This document shows positions 13,545 through 20,774 of a stretch of 21,973 bases of DNA, piece after piece. Numbering within the stretch: the first letter of the stretch is position 1; every line of letters starts with the position of its first letter. Below the pieces are notes generated by a model, which was not told the origin of the DNA, did no database searches, and saw only the letters and a list, made by a program, of their open reading frames with translations. The position numbers and the translations under genes are program-made. This DNA comes from an uncultured Bacilli bacterium (GTDB lineage: Bacteria; Bacillota_I; Bacilli_A; RF39; UBA660): NCBI GenBank assembly GCA_910586865.1, contig CAJUIY010000031.1, positions 1-21,973 of the forward strand, written 5' to 3'.

Positions 13545-16046
13545 TTACTTAGCTTTTAAACAACAATTTTTATACTTTTTCCCACTACCACAAGGACATG
13601 AGTCATTTCTTCCTATTTTCTTCACTCTTTTAGGTTGTTTTTTTGTAGATTCTTTTCCAGCATCGTTTGTTATCTTATCTTTACTGACTTCTTTTCTTTG
13701 AATATTCTGAGTTATTTCGGCTTTTAATAGGAAAGTAGATACATCTCTATCAATTTTTTGCAACATTTCATCAAACAAATCAAAACCTTCCATCGTATAT
13801 GCACGTAATGGATCTTCTTGAGCATAACCTCTTAAATGAATACCTTCTCTTAAATGGGACATTGTATTAATATGTTCCATCCAATAATTATCAACCACCT
13901 GTAAAGAAACTGCCTTTTCAAATTCATCTACAATTTCTACTGGAATCTCTTTCAATTTTGCCTCATATTCTCCAACTACCAAATCAGATAATTTATGAAT
14001 CACATCCTCCACTTCTAAATCTGTAATTTCTTTCTTCTGAATATCTTTTTTTAATAAATTTTCATTCGCAAATGAGGTAATATCTTCTAAATCATTTTCT
14101 GTTAAATATCCTTCTGGATCAATATGCGATTTTACTAAATCTTCTAAATGTTTTCTAAAACTAGAAAGAATGGTTTCATGAATCGATTCAGCATCTAGTA
14201 TTTCATTTCTTCTTTCATACATAATCTCTCTTTGATTATTCATAACATCATCATATTGTAATAATTGCTTACGGATATCAAAGTTATTACCTTCTACTCT
14301 TTTTTGAGCAGTACCAATTGATTTCGTAAATGTTTTACTTTTAATTGCTTGTTCTCCAAGTCCCATGGATTCCATCATAGTACCAATTCTATCAGAACCA
14401 AATCTTATCATTAAATCGTCTTTCATAGAAACAAAAAATTGGGTATACCCTGGATCTCCTTGACGACCAGAACGTCCTCTTAACTGATTATCAATACGGC
14501 GAGATTCATGTCGTTCTGTACCAACAACGCATAAACCACCTATTTCCTTTATTTCCTCAGAAAGTTTTATATCAGTACCACGTCCAGCCATATTTGTTGC
14601 AATCGTTACGGATTTATGTTGACCAATCTTTGAAATAATTTCCGCTTCTCTTGCATGATTTTTTGCATTTAATACTTCATGAGGAATTTTCTCTTTTTTT
14701 AGTAAATTACTAATAAGCTCACTAGTTTCAATTGCTATGGTACCAATTAATACTGGTTGACCTTTTTCATAACGCTCTTTTACAAATTTAATAATGGCCT
14801 TATACTTTGCTTCTCTAGTAGCATAAACCAAATCTGGTTCGTCTTGTCTAATAACAGGACGATTAGTAGGAATCTCAATAACATACATATTATAGATATT
14901 TCTAAATTCTTCTTCTTCTGTTTTAGCAGTACCAGTCATTCCTGATAATTTTTTATACATTCTAAATAAATTTTGGAAAGTAATAGTTGCTAATGTTTTC
15001 GTTTCTTGATTGATTTTTACTCCCTCTTTGGCTTCAATTGCTTGATGAAGTCCATCCGAATAAGCTCTTCCTTTCATTAAACGTCCTGTAAATTGATCAA
15101 CAATTACGATTTCATCGTCTTGAACGACATAATCAACATCTAATTTCATAGCATAATTAGCACGTAATGCTTGATTAATGTAATGAACTAAAACCGCATT
15201 ATCTACTTCATATAAATTAGAAACTCGAAATTTTTTCTCTGCTTTACTAACACCTTCTTCGGTTAGCGTTACGGCTTTGGTTTTTTCATCGTAAATATAT
15301 TCTTTTTCTTCTTTTAATGATTTGGCAAAACTATCGGCATCAAGGTATAAATTCACACTCTTCATTTGTCCACCAGAAATAATCAGTGGTGTCCTAGCTT
15401 CATCAATTAAAACAGAATCCACCTCATCAATAATTGCAAAATTAAGTGGTCGTTGTACTCTTTCCTCTTTATGTACTACCATATTATCACGTAAATAATC
15501 AAATCCTATTTCATTATTTGTAGAATAGGTAATATCACAGTGATAAGCTTCTTGTTTTTCTTTAGAAGATAAATCCCTTGTATTTACTCCTACAGTTAAT
15601 CCTAAAAATCGGTGAATCCCACCCATCCATTCTGCATCACGAGAAGCTAAATATTCATTAACGGTGATAATATGAACACCATTTCCTTCTAATGCATTTA
15701 AGTAAGCAGGTAATACGGAAGTTAATGTTTTTCCTTCACCTGTTTTCATCTCAGCAATATTACCATAGTGGATAGCTAATGCCCCAAGTATTTGAACATA
15801 GAAATGTTTTTCACCAATTACACGAAATGATGCTTCACGTGCAACTGCAAAAGCTTCTACTAAAATATCATCTAAAGTTTCTCCATTTTCTAATCTTTTT
15901 CGAAATTCAGTTGTCTTTTCTTTTAATTCTTCATCACTAAGTTTTGATATCTTTTCCTCTAGTGCAACAACTTCATCTGCAAGATGAGTAAATCTTTTTA
16001 ACTCTTTATATTCATGATCGAACATTCTTCTTAAAATATTCATCAT
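13545..16046 (-). CDS. secA: Preprotein translocase ATPase SecA
   Basis: An 833-residue SecA, the ATPase that pushes unfolded preproteins through SecYEG at the membrane. Walker A is MKTGEGKT (100-107), the DEAD-type box lies in DEVDSVLIDEARTPLI, and TNMAGRGTDI and GRSGRQGDPG mark the second helicase domain. The tail RNDSCPCGSGKKYKNCC (813-829) is the SEC-C zinc motif with Cys at 817, 819, 828 and 829, which in other bacteria contacts SecB or ribosomes. Two adjacent ATGs follow AAGGGAGATGAT; either may start the protein. It has its own promoter. In many Bacillota prfB follows secA; here an integrase-bearing island does, and a second copy of the tail lies at 8538-8594. Confidence 0.98.
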   Translation of the reverse strand: MMNILRRMFDHEYKELKRFTHLADEVVALEEKISKLSDEELKEKTTEFRKRLENGETLDDILVEAFAVAREASFRVIGEKHFYVQILGALAIHYGNIAEMKTGEGKTLTSVLPAYLNALEGNGVHIITVNEYLASRDAEWMGGIHRFLGLTVGVNTRDLSSKEKQEAYHCDITYSTNNEIGFDYLRDNMVVHKEERVQRPLNFAIIDEVDSVLIDEARTPLIISGGQMKSVNLYLDADSFAKSLKEEKEYIYDEKTKAVTLTEEGVSKAEKKFRVSNLYEVDNAVLVHYINQALRANYAMKLDVDYVVQDDEIVIVDQFTGRLMKGRAYSDGLHQAIEAKEGVKINQETKTLATITFQNLFRMYKKLSGMTGTAKTEEEEFRNIYNMYVIEIPTNRPVIRQDEPDLVYATREAKYKAIIKFVKERYEKGQPVLIGTIAIETSELISNLLKKEKIPHEVLNAKNHAREAEIISKIGQHKSVTIATNMAGRGTDIKLSEEIKEIGGLCVVGTERHESRRIDNQLRGRSGRQGDPGYTQFFVSMKDDLMIRFGSDRIGTMMESMGLGEQAIKSKTFTKSIGTAQKRVEGNNFDIRKQLLQYDDVMNNQREIMYERRNEILDAESIHETILSSFRKHLEDLVKSHIDPEGYLTENDLEDITSFANENLLKKDIQKKEITDLEVEDVIHKLSDLVVGEYEAKLKEIPVEIVDEFEKAVSLQVVDNYWMEHINTMSHLREGIHLRGYAQEDPLRAYTMEGFDLFDEMLQKIDRDVSTFLLKAEITQNIQRKEVSKDKITNDAGKESTKKQPKRVKKIGRNDSCPCGSGKKYKNCCLKAK

Positions 16047-16066
16047 ATCATCTCCCTTAATAATTC

Positions 16067-16095
16067 ATTTTATCAAAAAAAAAAGCTTGTGTTAA
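16067..16095 (-). promoter_or_regulatory. Promoter of secA
   Basis: On the minus strand TTAACA (16090-16095), 17 bp containing a run of ten T, then TAAAAT (16067-16072). Both boxes match consensus at 5 of 6 bases. The leader to the secA ATG would be about 14 nt. A homopolymer in the spacer could make promoter spacing variable. Confidence 0.65.
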
Positions 16096-16161
16096 GCCCT
16101 TTTCCCATATTTGCATAATAATTTAATTAAAAAAAAGAAAGGGAAAAATCTTTTTGATTAT

Positions 16162-16740
16162 TTAAATATCTTTTCGATATCTATATTTTACCTTTGGTGG
16201 AGGACCTAATTCTTGATTTTTTTGCATCATCACAAATTTTGTCATTGTTTTTATTTGATTGAAAAGATTCATATTAATGCAATCAAACTGTAATATCTGA
16301 TATCGAGAATCTATCATAATTTCCATATAAGATTCTTGAATATCCTCCATGTGTTGGGATAAAGATGGACATCCAACTTCTAGAGTATTCAAATATTCTT
16401 GATAAATAAATTGCAAAGACATTAAAAAACTATACATACAAGGATTATATTCTATTTCATCTAGTATATTCAATACAAATTCAAATGTTTTATTCGGAAA
16501 TACATCCATTTTCGAATTAGAAAGGGAAATATAATTTTCACAAACATGGAATAAGCTTCTATCGTATACCTCTAATTTTTCTTTTTGATTAAAATAATGC
16601 TCCGGAAACATCAACATGAGTTCCTGCTCCCACTCATCTTCTTCCAATGGTATTTTATTCTTTATTATATTCCAAAATTCCTCCTGGTTTTCTTTTCGAA
16701 ACATCTGATGAAAATAATTAAACTTTATTTCTTCCTGCAA
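16162..16740 (-). CDS. Unknown helical protein encoded between hpf and secA
   Basis: A protein of 192 residues, rich in Met, Phe, Tyr, Glu and Gln, predicted to be mostly helical and soluble, with a short Pro-rich basic tail (GPPPKVKYRYRK). I do not recognise the family. The frame opens at a GTG (16747-16749), but TTG at 16738-16740 is preferred because AGAGGTG lies 6 nt before it and overlaps the GTG. It lies between the hpf terminator and the secA promoter, so it is probably a single-gene unit. Its place in the otherwise conserved hpf-secA interval makes it a lineage marker rather than clearly mobile DNA. A start at 16749 would add three residues. Confidence 0.65.
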   Translation of the reverse strand: MQEEIKFNYFHQMFRKENQEEFWNIIKNKIPLEEDEWEQELMLMFPEHYFNQKEKLEVYDRSLFHVCENYISLSNSKMDVFPNKTFEFVLNILDEIEYNPCMYSFLMSLQFIYQEYLNTLEVGCPSLSQHMEDIQESYMEIMIDSRYQILQFDCINMNLFNQIKTMTKFVMMQKNQELGPPPKVKYRYRKDI

Positions 16741-16808
16741 TTTCCTCACCTCTTGCTAGATTATTATAACTTCTTTTTATAAAATATTCAATCGTTTTCT
16801 TAACAATC

Positions 16809-16831
16809 AAAAAGGCCTCTATAGCCTTTTT
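16809..16831. terminator. Bidirectional-looking terminator after hpf
   Basis: AAAAAGGC and GCCTTTTT form a perfect 8-bp stem with a 7-nt loop. It lies 13 nt after the hpf stop on the minus strand, and the A and T arms give a T tail in either direction. Confidence 0.7.
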
Positions 16832-16843
16832 ATTTCTCATCTT

Positions 16844-17368
16844 TTATTCTGATTCAATAATCCCATATCCCCCATCCTTTCTTTTATATATTACTGAGAT
16901 ATTATTCGTATACATATCTTTATACACAAAGAATTGATGATTTAATAATTCCATTTGAATGATTGCTTCTTCTTCACTCATTGGTTTAATATTTATTTTC
17001 TTTCTTTTTTCTATCTTGTCTTCATCCGATGCCAATGCTTCAAATAAATCAAAGGAAAAGTCATGGTCTTTTTGTTCTCTTTTCATTAATTTTGTCTTAT
17101 TTTTTCTAATTTGTCTTTCTAACTTATCAATAGCTTTATCACAGGCCTTATAAAAATCATCTTGATGTTCTTCTGATCTTAAAATAAAAGAGTGTAATGG
17201 AATTGTAACTTCTACTATTTGTTCATGATTTTTTACCTTAACTACGATGGTTGCTCTTACATCTGTACTATTTTCCAAATACTTTTCTAACTTCTCTAGT
17301 TTTTCCTCCATATATTTTTTCATTGAATCGGTAACTTTTATTTTGTCGCCTCGAATAATAATTTCCAT
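16844..17368 (-). CDS. hpf: Long-form ribosome hibernation promoting factor
   Basis: A 174-residue long HPF. The N-terminal S30AE domain (about 1-100, from MEIIIRGDKIKVTDSMKKYMEEKLEKL) binds the 30S subunit where mRNA and tRNA sit; the C-terminal domain (about 118-174, KIKPMSEEEAIIQMELLNHQFFVYKDM-type region) pairs two such proteins to join ribosomes into inactive 100S dimers. ATG 17366-17368 is chosen over an upstream in-frame ATG because AGGAGG lies 7 nt before it. hpf near secA is the normal order in Bacillota. An extended -10 lies just upstream, so a very short leader is likely. Confidence 0.93.
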   Translation of the reverse strand: MEIIIRGDKIKVTDSMKKYMEEKLEKLEKYLENSTDVRATIVVKVKNHEQIVEVTIPLHSFILRSEEHQDDFYKACDKAIDKLERQIRKNKTKLMKREQKDHDFSFDLFEALASDEDKIEKRKKINIKPMSEEEAIIQMELLNHQFFVYKDMYTNNISVIYKRKDGGYGIIESE

Positions 17369-17387
17369 ATTATCGCCTCCTAGTTTC

Positions 17388-17396
17388 ATTATAGCA
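17388..17396 (-). promoter_or_regulatory. Possible extended -10 promoter of hpf
   Basis: On the minus strand TGCTATAAT is a perfect extended -10, but no good -35 is seen and the start of transcription would fall at the edge of the ribosome binding site. It lies between the cold-shock gene terminator and hpf. Confidence 0.35.
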
Positions 17397-17411
17397 GAAA
17401 AGCATAAAAAA

Positions 17412-17437
17412 AACCACCTATTTAGCCATAGCTGGTT
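17412..17437 (-). terminator. Terminator overlapping the end of the cold-shock gene
   Basis: On the minus strand AACCAGCTAT and ATAGGTGGTT pair over 10 positions with one mismatch and a 6-nt loop, followed by a T run. The 5' arm includes the last codons of the gene and the stop lies in the stem-loop. Confidence 0.6.
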
Positions 17438-17636
17438 CTTTAACTGATTTTACATTAATAGCTTGAAGACCTTTACTAGTCTCTACTAAAGTAAACTCAA
17501 CATATTGTCCCTCTGATAAAGTTTTATAACCCTCTACGTCGATGGCAGAATAATGAACAAAGATATCTTCATTCTCTTTATATTCGATAAATCCATATCC
17601 TTTCTCATTATTAAACCATTTTACTTTTCCTATCAT
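17418..17636 (-). CDS. cspA: Cold-shock domain protein
   Basis: A 72-residue single cold-shock domain, a five-stranded beta barrel that binds single-stranded RNA and DNA and keeps mRNA unfolded. RNP1 is KGYGFIEY (about 12-19) and RNP2 DIFVHYSAI (about 25-33); the N-terminus MIGKVKWFNNEKG is typical. ATG 17634-17636 is chosen because AGAAGGAG lies 8 nt upstream and the domain begins there; an earlier in-frame ATG would add 21 residues foreign to the family. The tail KEPAMAK is slightly extended. Its leader holds a small hairpin (about 17662-17679). Confidence 0.95.
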   Translation of the reverse strand: MIGKVKWFNNEKGYGFIEYKENEDIFVHYSAIDVEGYKTLSEGQYVEFTLVETSKGLQAINVKSVKEPAMAK

Positions 17637-17670
17637 TCTATGACTCTCCTTCTTAACTCTTTTTCTCAGC

Positions 17671-17699
17671 ATTTTAGCCGAGTGATTCAATTTTACCAA
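17671..17699 (-). promoter_or_regulatory. Possible promoter of the cold-shock gene
   Basis: On the minus strand TTGGTA (17694-17699), 17 bp, then TAAAAT (17671-17676). A competing extended -10 (TGCTATAAA, 17700-17708) lies upstream and would give a leader of about 57 nt containing a CTCGGC/GCTGAG hairpin. I cannot decide between them. Confidence 0.4.
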
Positions 17700-17877
17700 T
17701 TTATAGCAATTTTATATCATTTTTTTCTCAAATGTCGGTTTAAGGATTCTTTCTGTTATGTTTTCATTACCTTTAGATATTTTTCTAAATTTTACTGATA
17801 TGAATTTACTTTTTAAATATTTTTTTTAATTTTCCATGTCAAAATGATAGACTGTTTTTGGCATAAGGAGGGTAAAA

Positions 17878-18465
17878 TTGAAAGAAGTAGTTTTAACAAA
17901 ATCAATTAACTTTATATCTCAGTATAAAGAATATAGCGAAGAAGAGTTAGAAAAAATCAACTATGGTTTAGAAGGCTTATATCTAACTATTACTAAATTA
18001 GTAATTATTGTACTACTATCTATTATTTTAAATATCTTTAAAGAAGTTATGATTATATTAGTCTTATTTAATATAATACGATACTTTGGCTTTGGAATCC
18101 ACGCAAAAAAGAGTAGTGAATGTTTATTATCTTCCATTTTCTGTTTTATAATCCTACCATATTTTTTATTAAACATAAAATTAGATAATATAACAAATTT
18201 AATAATAGGTATTATATGTATCATTAATTTTCTATTATTCGCACCTGCTGATACTGTTAAAAGACCACTAAAGAATAAGAAGAAAAGAATGATTAGAAAA
18301 ACTTTGACAACGATTACTGGTATTATTTTTATTGCTATTTCTATGATATTTGAAGGTAGTTCAATTTCAACGCTTTTTATTGCTAGTGTTATTATTGAGG
18401 TAATTATGATAAATCCAATTACTTATCTAATATTAAGACAACCTTATAATAACTACAAAAATTAA
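17878..18465 (+). CDS. agrB: AgrB-type peptide processing membrane protease
   Basis: A 195-residue integral membrane protein of the AgrB family, which cuts the AgrD precursor at its C-terminal side, closes the thiolactone ring and helps export. The catalytic His and Cys are in GIHAKKSSECLL (His75, Cys82), after RYFGFG, as in family members. About five to six hydrophobic segments follow the soluble first 35 residues. The start is TTG at 17878 with AAGGAGG 7 nt upstream. agrD follows 25 nt after the stop, and the sensor pair agrA-agrC lies opposite, converging on agrD. The promoter could not be placed with confidence. Confidence 0.92.
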   Translation: MKEVVLTKSINFISQYKEYSEEELEKINYGLEGLYLTITKLVIIVLLSIILNIFKEVMIILVLFNIIRYFGFGIHAKKSSECLLSSIFCFIILPYFLLNIKLDNITNLIIGIICIINFLLFAPADTVKRPLKNKKKRMIRKTLTTITGIIFIAISMIFEGSSISTLFIASVIIEVIMINPITYLILRQPYNNYKN

Positions 18466-18490
18466 ATAAAGAAGTGAAAGGAGTAGAAAA

Positions 18491-18613
18491 ATGAAGAAGA
18501 AAGTTGCTGCATTTATTAGTGCAATTGCATTACTTGCTACAGGAGCTGCTAGCATGGGATGTGTTTGGGTGTTTGTAGATGAACCAAAGGCTATTAAATC
18601 TTTTGAAGACTAA
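18491..18613 (+). CDS. agrD: AgrD-type cyclic autoinducer peptide precursor
   Basis: A 40-residue precursor just after agrB. A basic, hydrophobic N-terminal helix (MKKKVAAFISAIALLATG) holds it at the membrane; then come Gly23-Cys24-Val-Trp-Val-Phe28 and an acidic tail starting VDEPKAIK. In this family the Cys closes a thiolactone with the residue four positions later, so the ring is predicted as Cys-Val-Trp-Val-Phe, with AgrB cutting after Phe28; the tail with its Pro matches known precursors. AAAGGAG lies 7 nt before the ATG. How many residues precede the ring in the mature peptide cannot be told from sequence. Confidence 0.85.
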   Translation: MKKKVAAFISAIALLATGAASMGCVWVFVDEPKAIKSFED

Positions 18614-18642
18614 TATTTAGTAAAGTTAAATTATATATTATT

Positions 18643-18674
18643 AAGAATTCCTGCTTTGGTGGGAATCTTTTTTA
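18643..18674 (+). terminator. Intrinsic terminator after agrD
   Basis: AAGA, one bulged A, TTCC, a 10-nt loop, GGAA and TCTT form an 8-bp stem followed by a run of T. It lies 30 nt after the agrD stop and 8 bp before the end of the convergent sensor kinase gene. Confidence 0.55.
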
Positions 18675-18681
18675 TTACAAA

Positions 18682-19980
18682 TTAAGCAACTTCAATCTTC
18701 AAGCTTTGTATATAAATGTTATTAATTATTTTTTGTTCTTGATTAATCCAATTACTTTTGCTTAACAGCTTGTTTGCAAAATATAATCCATTTCCTCTAC
18801 CTTCACCTTTGCAAGAGACTCCTTTTTCATTTCTTTTTGAAATATCATTTTCTGTATTGAAAGTGTTGCTTATTACAATATTAATTTCCTTATCTAAATT
18901 ATAGATCTCAATTGAAACAATTTTTTTATTTGTATCTATCGCTGCTTCTATTGCATTATCACAGTACACTCCAATCAGCTTTGATAAATCTTTAATCTTA
19001 TTATTATCTAATTTTTGAAATGTCTTTTCGACTTTATTACTAATGTCCACTTCGATATTTACTTCTTTATTTTTTGCAACTGCAATTTTATAATATAATA
19101 ATCCTTTTAAACCACCATTTGGTAGATTACGCAATAAATGAATGGTATTTCCATCTATATTAATCATTTCATCTGTAATATTATCAATTTTTTCTCTTAC
19201 ATTATTCTCTTTGGTAATGGCATATAATACAGCTAATTGATTTTTATATTCATGTCTAATAAATTGTTCTTTTTCTATCCAGTCCTCAAATACTTTTACA
19301 CAATCAAACAATTTATCATAATCATCCGATAACTTCTCATAACTATTTCTTTCACTAAATAATATAAGTACTAAGAAAAACAAAACTATAAAAACAAGAA
19401 AATTAGTTATAAAAGCTCTATTTAATTCAAAATCAATACTTATCATATAAACAATCGTACACATAGCCACTATCATTAATATAAAGAACAATATTATTTT
19501 CGTTTGCCTCTTGGCTTCTATTTTATTGGCAAAATCGGAAAACCATTTTTGTATTGATTTTTGATAAAAAAGACTAATTAAAATAAATGAAAATATACAA
19601 TTAGATATTATATTAATATACCATGTATTTCTAACTTCATTAGCAGATATAAACAATATCAAAAAACAACTTGCAAGAAAATCTAAACAAATAATAAATA
19701 CTAACAGAATACCACATGAAATAGTGGATTTTATAAAGCTAATATCTAATATAAACTTATAGGTAATTATCGTCATAATATAAATTGTTATTGTGTAAAT
19801 ATAGACATATTTCGCATCATATATTATTGCGGGCAGGACTACCAACGAAATCATAAATAGAATTTTTTTTGGACTTATCAACTTTTCTTCACTACCACTA
19901 ATCTTTTTCACCACAATTAATCCAACAATTGCCATTAATGTTGAGCAAATAAACTTAACTACGGGCACTGACACGATCAA
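18682..19980 (-). CDS. agrC: AgrC-type sensor histidine kinase
   Basis: A 432-residue membrane kinase that should sense the cyclic peptide. Residues 1-215 contain about six to seven hydrophobic segments, the usual AgrC sensor. The phosphorylated His is His243 in FIRHEYKNQLAVL, an HPK10-type H box; the ATPase domain follows with the N box VYCDNAIEAAID and the G box GRGNGLYFANKLL. TTG (19978-19980) is the first start after AAGGAG; GTG two codons later is also possible and has better spacing. It overlaps the 3' end of the regulator gene by 26 nt. Convergent with agrBD. Confidence 0.9.
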   Translation of the reverse strand: MIVSVPVVKFICSTLMAIVGLIVVKKISGSEEKLISPKKILFMISLVVLPAIIYDAKYVYIYTITIYIMTIITYKFILDISFIKSTISCGILLVFIICLDFLASCFLILFISANEVRNTWYINIISNCIFSFILISLFYQKSIQKWFSDFANKIEAKRQTKIILFFILMIVAMCTIVYMISIDFELNRAFITNFLVFIVLFFLVLILFSERNSYEKLSDDYDKLFDCVKVFEDWIEKEQFIRHEYKNQLAVLYAITKENNVREKIDNITDEMINIDGNTIHLLRNLPNGGLKGLLYYKIAVAKNKEVNIEVDISNKVEKTFQKLDNNKIKDLSKLIGVYCDNAIEAAIDTNKKIVSIEIYNLDKEINIVISNTFNTENDISKRNEKGVSCKGEGRGNGLYFANKLLSKSNWINQEQKIINNIYIQSLKIEVA

Positions 19981-20686
19981 TCAACTCCTTCTTTTGATTT
20001 CTAGAAATTAAATGGGTATAATCACCATTCTTAAATGTTATCTTATTTTTTCTAATTTCATATCTACATATTTCATCTACATTAATAATTAAACTTTTAT
20101 GAGTTTTAAAGAATCTATCATCTAGTTTTTCGAGCACTTCATTTAAGGTACCTGGAATAATTTGCTGGTCTTCTTTTGTTCTAATGATACATCTTTTACT
20201 ATCAGGTTCCTTTTCGATATACACAATCTGCCTGTACTCCACCTTATATAGAGTATGATTATATTCATAATTGAGAGTTTTATACTTTTTGTCATAGGCT
20301 TTCATCGCAATTCCTAAATCTTCTCTTATCTTCTTACTACAACTATCTAATTTGTTAATAAAATCTAGTAAATATAATCTACTAGATAACACTTCATACT
20401 TATATTCCTGATGAGATGTTATCATTATAATAACAGATACCCAATCATCATACTGTTCTCTTATTACCCTAGCTGCATCCACGCCAGAGCCTTCTTTTGT
20501 GACTATATCTAATAAATATATCTTAAAACCTATTTCTTTCTTTACGATGTCATTAAATGCTTCGTTATACCTATCAAACTCATAAATTTTATAATCAATG
20601 TCATAGTTCATCATAAAACTATCTATTTCTTTCATTGTAGATATTCTTAGTTTTTTCTCATCTTCACAAATAATAAAATTTATCAT
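19955..20686 (-). CDS. agrA: AgrA-type response regulator with LytTR domain
   Basis: A 243-residue two-component regulator. The receiver domain (1-125) has the acidic pair Glu8-Asp9 and the phospho-acceptor Asp60 in IYLLDIVTK. The C-terminal LytTR domain (about 140-240, from YKVEYRQIVYIEKE through FFKTHKSLIINVDEI) is the beta-rich DNA-binding domain of AgrA, LytR and relatives, which bind paired direct repeats. It is the first gene of the agrA-agrC unit; GGTGATG is a weak ribosome binding site before the ATG. It is expected to activate agrBD and other targets, though I could not identify an AgrA box before agrB. Confidence 0.92.
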   Translation of the reverse strand: MINFIICEDEKKLRISTMKEIDSFMMNYDIDYKIYEFDRYNEAFNDIVKKEIGFKIYLLDIVTKEGSGVDAARVIREQYDDWVSVIIMITSHQEYKYEVLSSRLYLLDFINKLDSCSKKIREDLGIAMKAYDKKYKTLNYEYNHTLYKVEYRQIVYIEKEPDSKRCIIRTKEDQQIIPGTLNEVLEKLDDRFFKTHKSLIINVDEICRYEIRKNKITFKNGDYTHLISRNQKKELIDRVSARS

Positions 20687-20742
20687 ATCATCACCATAAG
20701 TTATATTTTACCACAATTTTCCATATTTTTTATAATATTAAC

Positions 20743-20774
20743 AAAAAAGCAACTTCATTAACAATAAGTTACTT
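20743..20774 (-). terminator. Terminator of tagO
   Basis: On the minus strand AAGTAACTT, a 10-nt loop and AAGTTGCTT pair over 9 bp with one G-U, followed by six T. The stem includes the tagO stop codon. Confidence 0.7.

Larger units (their letters stand above)
8547..13592. mobile_element. Probable 5.0-kb integrative island at the secA 3' end
   Basis: The segment starts with a damaged tyrosine integrase next to secA, carries the AAA ATPase/subtilisin-protease operon and ends at a second, directly oriented copy of the SEC-C coding tail. Such a duplicated 3' gene end is the usual scar of site-specific integration that leaves the target gene intact. An 11-bp repeat ATGGGAACAAA lies near both ends (8653-8663 and 13481-13491). 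All genes in it run in the direction of secA. The cores have diverged (26 of 33 bases), so insertion would be old or the sites were never identical. Confidence 0.5.

Noticed and set aside
17760..17877. AgrA-binding direct repeats upstream of agrB
   Set aside because: No paired repeat with convincing similarity to known AgrA sites could be found by eye.
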